From the NCBI RefSeq assembly GCF_014648035.1, contig NZ_BMQI01000009.1, positions 1 through 64,000 on the forward strand: a stretch of 64,000 nucleotides of DNA, read 5' to 3'. Below are positions 36,486 through 44,140 of the stretch, in pieces; within the stretch, counting starts at the first letter, position 1, and each line of letters opens with the position of its first letter. Under the pieces are notes generated by a model that had not been told where the DNA came from, searched no databases, and worked only from the letters and a program-made list of their open reading frames with translations. A program made the position numbers and the translations under genes. Source of the stretch: Shewanella algicola. Lineage in GTDB: Bacteria > Pseudomonadota > Gammaproteobacteria > Enterobacterales > Shewanellaceae.

Positions 36486-39400
36486 ATGTCTGTTCCTCAA
36501 TCGACTCACACTGGGGCAATAGCCTGGTTTGCCAGAAACTCAGTTGCCGCTAACTTGTTATTGATTGGCATGATTGTTGTCGGTTTATTCTCACTTAATA
36601 ACTTGCGTAAAGAGGCGTTTCCGAGCCTAGAGCCTGATCGCGTCACCGTGTCTGTCACCTACGACAGTGGCGATCCTGTGCTTGCCGAAGAAGGTATAGC
36701 AATCAAAATTGAAGATGCTTTAGAAACCGTCCCTGGAATTAAACGCATCACCTCAACCTCTAATGCCGATGGCAGTAATGTGATTATTGAGAAAACCAGT
36801 TCGTATGATTTAGATACCTTGCTAACCGACATTAAAACCAATGTCGATGCAATTTATAACTTTCCTACTGAAGCTGAAAACCCGGTAATCGACAAGATGC
36901 GCTTGCAAGATCACGCGCTCTGGATTGAGATTTATGGTGATACAGACCGGATAACATTGCAGGCATTAGCTGAGCAATTAAAGACAGATCTTTTAAGCCA
37001 GGATGCGATTCACGACCTTGAGATTAAAGCTAAAGCTGAACCAATGATTTCGATTGAAGTCGATGAAGCTAAGCTACAAGCCTATGGATTAACCTTAGAG
37101 TCTGTTGCCAATGCCGTTAACGCAGAATCTGCGACGTCAATTTCGACCAGCTTATACAATGACGACAAAACTGTACGCTTAAAAGTGTCAGATCAGGCGT
37201 ATCAAAAGCAAGATTTCATGGCGCTGCCCATCATTACTAACAGCCAGGGGTCGTTAATTACCTTAGGCGATATCGCCACGATAAAAGATGAGTTTGCCGA
37301 CGACACCTTTGTATTGTCGCGTTATAACAATGTCAACTCAAGCGCGATTCAGATTGTAATGGATGAAAATGGCGACATCGTTAATATTGTCGAACAAGCC
37401 AAGCAAGTGGTTGAAAAATGGCGTAACTCGAGTGCATTACCTGAAAATGTCAGTATTGCCTCTTGGTATGACAAAAGTACCATGATTACCGAACGTTTAA
37501 GCTTATTGGTTAAAAATGCCCTAAGCGGTATTGCGTTAGTGTTTATCATTTTGGCGTTATTTTTAAACCTTCGCGTAGCGTTTTGGGTGGCAGCAGGTTT
37601 GCCGTTTGTGTTCTTTGGCACCTTGTTTTTCATGACCAACAATTTTGCCGGCTTAACCCTGAATGAAATGACTACCTTTGGCTTTATTATGGCGCTAGGT
37701 ATTGTGGTGGATGACGCAGTAGTTGTCGGTGAGAGCGTGTACAGCACCCGGCAGAAATACGGCGATAACATCGACAACACCATTAAAGGCACACTAAAAG
37801 TAGCCACACCGACCATTTTTGGTGTGTTAACTACCGTGGTTGCGTTTGTGGCGTTAGCCAATGTTGAAGGGCGCTTAGGGCAAATTTATGCTCAGTTTGG
37901 CACGGTTGTGGCAATTTGTTTGATGTTGTCGCTGGTGGAATCTAAGTTTATTTTACCGTCGCATTTAGCCCATATTGATACTAAAAAACCTGTTAAAAAA
38001 TCATGGTTTAACCACATTCAACATGCTGCCGACAGCGGTTTAAAGTGGTTTAGCCGAGTGATTTATCAGCCATTAATTGAAATCGCTCTGCGTTTTCGCT
38101 ACGCCGTGGTGATGATATTTATTACCGTATTTATCGTGGTTGCAAGTATGCCGATCACTGGCAGTGTCAGGGTGGCATTTTTCCCAGATATTACGGGTGA
38201 TACCGCTGTAGCTGATTTTTCTATGCAAAATGATGCCAGTTTTGGTCAAACCTATAAAAACTTAACCACCTTAGAAGCTGCTGCTAAACGCGTAGATGCT
38301 CAGCTTTCTGCCCAATATAGTGATGACACTGCGAGTTACCTTTCGAGTTTACATGTACTGGCTAGCAGTAGTGACTCTGGTCAGGTAATCGTTGAGTTAG
38401 CATCAGGTGCGCCGTATGCCCTAAAAGAATTTACCGTAAAATGGACCGAAGCGGTTGGCAAAATGGAAGGGGTTAAAAAGCTAAAAGTGTTAGCTAAAAG
38501 AGAAATGCTCGATAACTTTAAAGTAGAGATTAAAGCCAGCGATACCGAGTCAGTATTTGCCGCAGGCCAAGCGTTAAAAGCGGCTATCGAAACCATGGAC
38601 GGCGTCAGTGGTATCGATAACAACCTAGATTTAGGTGAGCCACAATACCGCTTTGAATTAACCGCTCAAGGTCGCGCCCTTGGATTTGATACCGAAACCT
38701 TATCTGGGCAAGTATTGCAGTCATTTGGTGGCGGCGTGGTACAGCGTTTTCAACGGGGTAAAGACGAAGTAAAAGTGCGTGTACGTTACCCCGATGAAGA
38801 CCGTCAAACCATTGCTGATGTCAAACTAGCTAATGTTCGCACCAGTGACGGTACCATAGTGCCATTAAGCCATGTTGCCGATATTTTTAATGACTATCAG
38901 CCATCAAGTATCACCCGTATTGATAGCCAACGTGCGGTGTATATTAGCGCTGTGTTAAACAAAGACAAAATTGCTTCTAATGAGCTAGTCAGCCAATTAC
39001 AGCAGTCGTTAGTGCCACAACTTGAAGTGCAATACCCAGGCGTGAGCTTTAATTTTGCTGGTGAAGCGGAACAACAAGCAGAAACCACCAGTTCAATAGG
39101 GTCGATGTTTGTGCTGGCGTTGATTGCGATTTATGCCTTATTAGCCATTCCGCTTAAGTCGTATGTGCAGCCGGTGATCATTATGACCGCGATTCCATTT
39201 GGTGTAGTTGGGGCGATTTTAGGCCATTGGTGGAACGACTTAACCATCAGTATTTTATCGTTAAATGGTATATTGGCCTTAAGTGGTGTGGTGGTAAACG
39301 ACAGTCTATTATTGGTGTCGCGCTTTAATGAATTGATTAAAGAAGAAGGCTTGTCGGTACATGATGCGATTGTTGAGTCATGCACTGGGCGCTTACGTGC

Positions 39401-39641
39401 TGTACTGCTAACATCGGTGACTACATTTGCGGGGTTAGCACCGTTATTAGGTGAAACCTCATTACAAGCACAGTTCTTAATTCCTGCAGCGGCTGCACTT
39501 GGGTATGGTATTTTGTTTGCCACAGTGATTACCTTGATTTTGACACCGTCATTGTTGTTGATTCAATGTGAAATAAATGACTTTATCACTAATATCATGA
39601 ATAAGTTACGCCCTAATCATGACGCAACAGCGTCAGCATAA
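36486..39641 (+). CDS. RND-family efflux permease
   Basis: Proton-driven inner-membrane pump of 1051 residues. It has twelve membrane helices in the two-half RND pattern, with large periplasmic loops after helices 1 and 7. The helix-4 motif GIVVDDAVVVGESV carries the paired Asp residues of the proton relay. Helices 10-12 include LNGILALSGVVVNDSLLLVSR-type text near residue 925 and TSVTTFAGLAPLL. The sequence is of the broad AcrB/HAE-like group without the classic AcrB substrate motifs, so the drug or metabolite exported cannot be stated. It follows the adaptor after 3 bp and precedes the regulator gene by 19 bp. Confidence 0.92.
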   Translation: MSVPQSTHTGAIAWFARNSVAANLLLIGMIVVGLFSLNNLRKEAFPSLEPDRVTVSVTYDSGDPVLAEEGIAIKIEDALETVPGIKRITSTSNADGSNVIIEKTSSYDLDTLLTDIKTNVDAIYNFPTEAENPVIDKMRLQDHALWIEIYGDTDRITLQALAEQLKTDLLSQDAIHDLEIKAKAEPMISIEVDEAKLQAYGLTLESVANAVNAESATSISTSLYNDDKTVRLKVSDQAYQKQDFMALPIITNSQGSLITLGDIATIKDEFADDTFVLSRYNNVNSSAIQIVMDENGDIVNIVEQAKQVVEKWRNSSALPENVSIASWYDKSTMITERLSLLVKNALSGIALVFIILALFLNLRVAFWVAAGLPFVFFGTLFFMTNNFAGLTLNEMTTFGFIMALGIVVDDAVVVGESVYSTRQKYGDNIDNTIKGTLKVATPTIFGVLTTVVAFVALANVEGRLGQIYAQFGTVVAICLMLSLVESKFILPSHLAHIDTKKPVKKSWFNHIQHAADSGLKWFSRVIYQPLIEIALRFRYAVVMIFITVFIVVASMPITGSVRVAFFPDITGDTAVADFSMQNDASFGQTYKNLTTLEAAAKRVDAQLSAQYSDDTASYLSSLHVLASSSDSGQVIVELASGAPYALKEFTVKWTEAVGKMEGVKKLKVLAKREMLDNFKVEIKASDTESVFAAGQALKAAIETMDGVSGIDNNLDLGEPQYRFELTAQGRALGFDTETLSGQVLQSFGGGVVQRFQRGKDEVKVRVRYPDEDRQTIADVKLANVRTSDGTIVPLSHVADIFNDYQPSSITRIDSQRAVYISAVLNKDKIASNELVSQLQQSLVPQLEVQYPGVSFNFAGEAEQQAETTSSIGSMFVLALIAIYALLAIPLKSYVQPVIIMTAIPFGVVGAILGHWWNDLTISILSLNGILALSGVVVNDSLLLVSRFNELIKEEGLSVHDAIVESCTGRLRAVLLTSVTTFAGLAPLLGETSLQAQFLIPAAAALGYGILFATVITLILTPSLLLIQCEINDFITNIMNKLRPNHDATASA

Positions 39642-39659
39642 TAATAAGGAGCCTGTTCG

Positions 39660-40349
39660 ATGACAGCTGGTAAATTACAGTTATTATTGGTCGAAGATGA
39701 TCTCGATCTCGCCACAGCTGTTATCGAGTATTTAGAACTCGAAGACATCTTGTGCGATCACAGTGCTAATGGTTTGGCTGGGCTGCATTTGATTCAGCAA
39801 AACCATTATGACGCGATTATTTTGGATTTAAATTTACCTAAAATGAATGGCTTGCAAGTGTGTGAGTCTATCCGCGCTGAAGGTATTGATGTGCCTGTAC
39901 TAATGCTCACGGCACGTGACACTCTAGATGACAAGCTCACTGGTTTTGCCAATGGGACAGATGATTATTTGGTAAAACCATTTGCTATGGAAGAGCTTAT
40001 CGTCAGAATTAAAGTGTTGGCTCGTCGTCGCAGTGGTCAGGTGCAGCGGTTGGCGGTCGCTAATTTAGTCGTTGATATGCAAAAAAAGCAAGCTTTTCGT
40101 AATAATATCGAATTAAAACTGTCGCCGACCGCATTAAAAATTTTAATCGTATTGATGCGGGCTAGTCCAAACCCTGTGTCGCGGGAAAAGCTCATGCAAA
40201 TGGTATGGGGTGATGAACAACCCGACAGTAACAGCTTAAAAGTACACATTTTTAATTTGCGTAAGCAAGTTGATGCAGACCATGACAATAAGCTACTGCA
40301 CACAGTGAGTGGCTACGGTTTTGCAATAAAGGAATCTGATCGGTCATGA
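39660..40349 (+). CDS. OmpR/PhoB-family response regulator
   Basis: DNA-binding regulator of 229 residues. The receiver domain has the acidic pair VEDD at 11-14, phospho-acceptor D56 (IILDLNLPKMNG) and Lys in DDYLVKPFAMEEL. The winged-helix effector spans about 130-225 (LKLSPTALKILIVLMRASPN, then VSREKLMQMVWGDE and LLHTVSGYGFAI). It is the fourth gene of the RND operon, so it most likely senses and tunes pump expression with its partner kinase. The kinase start overlaps its stop by four bases (ATGA). Shine-Dalgarno AAGGAG precedes the ATG. Confidence 0.93.
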   Translation: MTAGKLQLLLVEDDLDLATAVIEYLELEDILCDHSANGLAGLHLIQQNHYDAIILDLNLPKMNGLQVCESIRAEGIDVPVLMLTARDTLDDKLTGFANGTDDYLVKPFAMEELIVRIKVLARRRSGQVQRLAVANLVVDMQKKQAFRNNIELKLSPTALKILIVLMRASPNPVSREKLMQMVWGDEQPDSNSLKVHIFNLRKQVDADHDNKLLHTVSGYGFAIKESDRS

Positions 40350-41605
40350 AAATACTCCCGAGTATTCGCTTATATGTACTGCTGGCAATGTTGGTTACCG
40401 GCATTGGTACCATATTGATTTTGTCGGCACTGAGCTTACATTACTTTACTGCAGGTCTGGATTCATCGATGCGAATGGCGATGTATGCTCAAGGGCAGCT
40501 GCAAAATGTATCAGACGGAAAGCCCTATCAGTTTGATGCATTTACTGTTGCCAGTCGCTGGCAAGATATCCCCGAAAACGTGCGCCAAATTATGCTTGAG
40601 CCACCAACAGAATTCAATGTGCTTAATAAAACCATTATTGGCGGTAATTTCATTACCCCGCCAGATGCGGGCTATTTTACCATGAAAGTGCAATACGGCG
40701 CTGAAACACGCTTTGTCTCCACCGTATTTGAGCGCGACAAAATAGGCGCCTTTAAGCGAAATGGCCCCCCTTATTTTTTAATCATTTTGCTAACGGCAAT
40801 ATTCGGCATTATTGCTTTTGCTGTCGTACTCATTTGGGTGATGCGCCGGGTAACACTGCCAGTAGAAAGGCTCAAAAACTGGGCTAAAGGGCTGAATACT
40901 CAGCAACTTGATAAGCCTACGCCAGACTTTCACTACAGCGAGCTTAATACCTTAGCGACAATTATTAAAACCAGCTTGAGCACAGTGCAAGACAGTTTAT
41001 CGCGTGAGCAACAGTTTTTGAGTTATGCCAGTCACGAGCTGCGCACGCCCATAGCGGTTATTCGTACCAATACCGAGTTGCTGCAAAAATTGATAAGCAA
41101 AGGCGCGAGTGCGGAAAAACAAGCCCAGGTTGTAGAGCGGATTGAGCGTGCAGGGCTGACCATGACTGATTTAACCGAAACCTTATTGTGGTTAAATCGG
41201 CGTGAAGGTAAAAGTTTACCCATTATTGAGGTAAGTTTAGACCAACTTATTCGCCAATTAGTGAGCGATCTGACCTATTTAGTCAAAGGTAAAGATATCG
41301 ACATTAGTATTGAAACAGACGAGTCAGTGCAACAGCTGCCAGGCACATTATGCCGTATTATTATGACCAATCTTATCCGTAATGCGCTGCAACATACCAT
41401 GAAGGGCAGTGTGAGCATTGTGCAACAGGATTACTCTGTCAGCATCATTAATCAGTGTGAATCTTACTCGAATAATAGTGAAGATTTAGGTTTTGGCTTA
41501 GGGCTTGAGCTCACAACAAGGCTCATTAAACAATATGATTGGCAGTATCAAAATATTGAAACCAATCGCGGCCGTAAGGTGTCTATCGATTTTACTGCGG
41601 ATTAA
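40346..41605 (+). CDS. Sensor histidine kinase of the RND operon
   Basis: Inner-membrane kinase of 419 residues with helices at about 8-32 and 147-170, a periplasmic loop of roughly 115 residues between them, a HAMP-like linker, and the H-box SYASHELRTPIAVIRTNTEL (His near 231). The N-box reads IIMTNLIRNALQH and the G2 box GFGLGLELTTR. The G1 region between them is eroded (SIINQCES in place of DxGxG), so nucleotide binding may be unusual. It partners the regulator it overlaps. The five-gene operon ends with it, just before a terminator. Confidence 0.9.
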   Translation: MKILPSIRLYVLLAMLVTGIGTILILSALSLHYFTAGLDSSMRMAMYAQGQLQNVSDGKPYQFDAFTVASRWQDIPENVRQIMLEPPTEFNVLNKTIIGGNFITPPDAGYFTMKVQYGAETRFVSTVFERDKIGAFKRNGPPYFLIILLTAIFGIIAFAVVLIWVMRRVTLPVERLKNWAKGLNTQQLDKPTPDFHYSELNTLATIIKTSLSTVQDSLSREQQFLSYASHELRTPIAVIRTNTELLQKLISKGASAEKQAQVVERIERAGLTMTDLTETLLWLNRREGKSLPIIEVSLDQLIRQLVSDLTYLVKGKDIDISIETDESVQQLPGTLCRIIMTNLIRNALQHTMKGSVSIVQQDYSVSIINQCESYSNNSEDLGFGLGLELTTRLIKQYDWQYQNIETNRGRKVSIDFTAD

Positions 41606-41656
41606 TATTTATATATCAATAAGTTAATGGCCGAATTAATAACTGGGTTAATCACT

Positions 41657-41680
41657 AAAGCCACCTAGCGTGGCTTTTTT
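41657..41680 (+). terminator. Terminator of the RND operon
   Basis: Stem AAAGCCAC/GTGGCTTT with loop CTAGC and a T6 tract. Confidence 0.82.
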
Positions 41681-41706
41681 ATTGGTATGATTATTCATTA
41701 TAATGT

Positions 41707-41727
41707 GATGATAATGAAGTTATCATC
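41707..41727. promoter_or_regulatory. Palindromic operator upstream of the SulP gene
   Basis: GATGATAA-TGAAG-TTATCATC has perfect 8-bp arms. It lies 20 bp upstream of the -35 box of the SulP promoter. The left half resembles Fur hexamers, but the whole does not fit a Fur box well; the regulator is unknown. Confidence 0.5.
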
Positions 41728-41746
41728 AAGTGGTAACTTAATTTGA

Positions 41747-41774
41747 TTGTGCTAGCGCGCAATCGGCCTATAAT
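41747..41774 (+). promoter_or_regulatory. Candidate sigma-70 promoter of the SulP gene
   Basis: -35 TTGTGC, 16-bp spacer, -10 TATAAT (41769-41774), about 43 bp before the start codon. Confidence 0.5.
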
Positions 41775-41816
41775 GAGGGGTATCTTTTATACCGCCTAGG
41801 TTATGGGATCGCCTCA

Positions 41817-43541
41817 ATGAAATACCGCACACATTTATTTTCTCTTCGTATCGGGCATGCGCTCCGAGAGTCCTTAAAAGACAACCCCTACAGCATTGCT
41901 GTATTTTCTAAAGATTTATTAGCAGGGTTAACCGTTGGTATTATTGCCATTCCCCTAGCAATGGCATTGGCTATTGCTATTGGCGTGGCGCCGCAATACG
42001 GCTTATACACTGCCATTATTGCCGGATTAATTATTCCGCTAACCGGGGGCTCGCGTTATAGCGTATCTGGGCCAACGGCCGCGTTTGTTGTCATTCTTTA
42101 TCCTATCGTGCAGCAATATGGCCTGTCTGGGTTGTTACTTGCGAGCATTTTATCTGGAGTGATGCTGATTATCATGGCGTTGTTTCGCCTGGGTCGTTTT
42201 ATTCAATACATTCCTGAGTCAGTGACGTTAGGTTTTACTGGCGGGATTGCCGTTGTTATTGCTGTGCTGCAAGTAAAAGACTTTTTTGGATTGAACATTA
42301 CAGAAATGCCTGAAAGCTTTGTGGGTAAAGTGGCCACCTTAACCCAAGAAATACCGGGGTTTTCTGGGCCTACGTTGCTGGTAGGTTTAAGCACTTTAGT
42401 GGTGTTTATTTTGTGGCCAAAGCTTAAGATAGCGGTGCCTGCGCATTTACCCGCAGTAGTGGTAGGCAGCATCGTGGCTTTGATGTTAAATCTGTTAGGG
42501 TTTCATGTCGCGACGATTGGCTCAACCTTCAGTTTTACCTTAGCCGACGGCTCTATTGGCGCAGGGATCCCATCGATGTTACCTGATTTTGAATGGCCCT
42601 GGTTGCGATCACAAGTCGGAGAATCGCCATTGGCGTTTAGTTGGCAATTAGTCAGCGATTTATTGTCAGCGGCATTTGCCATTGCCATGTTGGGCGCAAT
42701 TGAATCGTTACTGTGCGCAGTAGTGCTAGACGGTATGTCAGGCAAAAAGCACAGTGCCAATAGCGAATTATTGGGCCAGGGTATCGGCAATATTATTACG
42801 CCATTTTTTGGCGGGATTACCGCGACTGCGGCAATTGCTCGTTCGGCAGCCAATTTTAAATCGGGCGCGGTAAGTCCTGTAGCCGCCATGATCCACGCGC
42901 TGGTGGTATTAGTGTCGTTGTTGTCCTTGAGTGCTATTTTGGCATACATCCCTATGGCGGGCATGTCGGCATTACTCATCATGGTGGCGTGGAACATGAG
43001 CGAAGCGCCCAAGATTATTCATTTAATTAAAAAAGCTCCTGCTAGTGAAGTATTGGTGTTGATGGTGTGTTTATTACTGACCATATTTTTCGACATGGTG
43101 ATCGCGATCAGCGCCGGGATTATTTTGGCTTCGTTGTTATTTATGAAGCAAGTAGCCGACATGACCAAAGTGCAAGACATTAGCGAGCAGAAAAAACACA
43201 TCCATGTTGAACTGCCACCACGTTGGAAAGTGTTTAAAATTAACGGGCCATTATTTTTTGCTGCCGCTGATGGCGTCTTTGGTGAGTTGGTTCATTTAAG
43301 TGCCGAACAAGATGGCGTGGTATTGTATTTCGATGGGGTGTCTATTTTAGACTCTGGCGGTGTTGCGGCGTTATACAAATACATTGCCAAATGTAAGCAC
43401 GATAACACCCGAGTCTTGTTGGCGGACTTTCAATTTCAGCCACTAAAAACCCTGGCAAAAGCAGGCTTTAAGCCCGATGGCGTTCAGTGCGTAACGTATT
43501 CAACCTTAGCCGATGCGCTAGATGATGTAGTGAAAACTTAA
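41817..43541 (+). CDS. SulP (SLC26) anion transporter with STAS domain
   Basis: Inner-membrane transporter of 574 residues. The membrane part, about residues 25-440, has the SulP opening signature (LLAGLTVGIIAIPLAMALAI...GVAPQYGLYTAIIAG) and about fourteen half-helices. A cytoplasmic STAS domain follows from about 455, including VVLYFDGVSILDSGGVAALY. Family members carry sulfate, bicarbonate or C4-dicarboxylates (DauA). The start MKYRTHLFSLRIGHALRESL and the overall text read most like the DauA-type branch, but the substrate is not certain. It is a single gene with an upstream palindromic operator. Confidence 0.85.
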   Translation: MKYRTHLFSLRIGHALRESLKDNPYSIAVFSKDLLAGLTVGIIAIPLAMALAIAIGVAPQYGLYTAIIAGLIIPLTGGSRYSVSGPTAAFVVILYPIVQQYGLSGLLLASILSGVMLIIMALFRLGRFIQYIPESVTLGFTGGIAVVIAVLQVKDFFGLNITEMPESFVGKVATLTQEIPGFSGPTLLVGLSTLVVFILWPKLKIAVPAHLPAVVVGSIVALMLNLLGFHVATIGSTFSFTLADGSIGAGIPSMLPDFEWPWLRSQVGESPLAFSWQLVSDLLSAAFAIAMLGAIESLLCAVVLDGMSGKKHSANSELLGQGIGNIITPFFGGITATAAIARSAANFKSGAVSPVAAMIHALVVLVSLLSLSAILAYIPMAGMSALLIMVAWNMSEAPKIIHLIKKAPASEVLVLMVCLLLTIFFDMVIAISAGIILASLLFMKQVADMTKVQDISEQKKHIHVELPPRWKVFKINGPLFFAAADGVFGELVHLSAEQDGVVLYFDGVSILDSGGVAALYKYIAKCKHDNTRVLLADFQFQPLKTLAKAGFKPDGVQCVTYSTLADALDDVVKT

Positions 43542-43618
43542 CAGCCTCTATAACTAAACTTACAGGAGCCGTTATAACGATTCACAACGCAGAAGTGCTA
43601 TCTATTGAATAGATTGAG

Positions 43619-44140
43619 TTACTTGACCGGTTTAGCCACTTCAATGTAGTGCCACGAGTCAGCAATGTGTAGCCTTACCGAGGTGACGCGCTTATTACGC
43701 TCTACATTGATGTGGTTGATTTGTTCTGACCACAACTCTTGTAGTGCAGTCATTTTAAGGTAAAACCCATCCATATCTGCCGTTATCGGGGTTTCTTGAT
43801 ACACCCACAAATACTTACCTTCCAACTCGGTGCCAACATAAGTCAGTGTGAGCGGTTGCTGTTGTTGATCTTGCATGGCAAAGGTTGAAATAGCGTAATA
43901 CGCAAAGGCATCGCGTCCAACCGGATCGCTGATCAAATCCGTGTTTTTATCGATCACTTGTTGGGCGGCATGTTCAGCATCGTGTAGATAAAAACGATGT
44001 TGAATTTCTAGCATGCCGCTGCGCTGATTAAACACAATACTGGTGTAGGCTTCTTTTTGCTGGTGGCCAAAGGCTTTACCCGCAAGCAAACCTAAACTCA
44101 TCATACTGATTAATACTAAGCTGATTAATGGACGCATCAT
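43619..44140 (-). CDS. DUF6702 family exported protein
   Basis: Small exported protein of 173 residues. It has an N-terminal signal (PLISLVLISMMSLGLLAGKAFG) and a beta-rich body with HQQKEAYTSIVFNQRSGMLEI, LHDAEHAAQQ and SWHYIEV at the end, the pattern of DUF6702. Its function is unknown. Its ATG overlaps the stop of the M1 peptidase gene by four bases (ATGA), so the two are translated together. A link between DUF6702 proteins and M1 peptidases would be consistent with a periplasmic or surface peptide-handling role, which is an inference. Confidence 0.78.
   Translation of the reverse strand: MMRPLISLVLISMMSLGLLAGKAFGHQQKEAYTSIVFNQRSGMLEIQHRFYLHDAEHAAQQVIDKNTDLISDPVGRDAFAYYAISTFAMQDQQQQPLTLTYVGTELEGKYLWVYQETPITADMDGFYLKMTALQELWSEQINHINVERNKRVTSVRLHIADSWHYIEVAKPVK

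Noticed and set aside
37349..37861. 170-residue open frame antisense to the RND permease
   Set aside because: It lies wholly inside a strongly supported gene and has no ribosome site or recognisable motif; it mirrors the codon pattern of the pump.
42503..43012. 169-residue antisense frame over the SulP gene
   Set aside because: Shadow of a hydrophobic gene; no start signal and no family resemblance.
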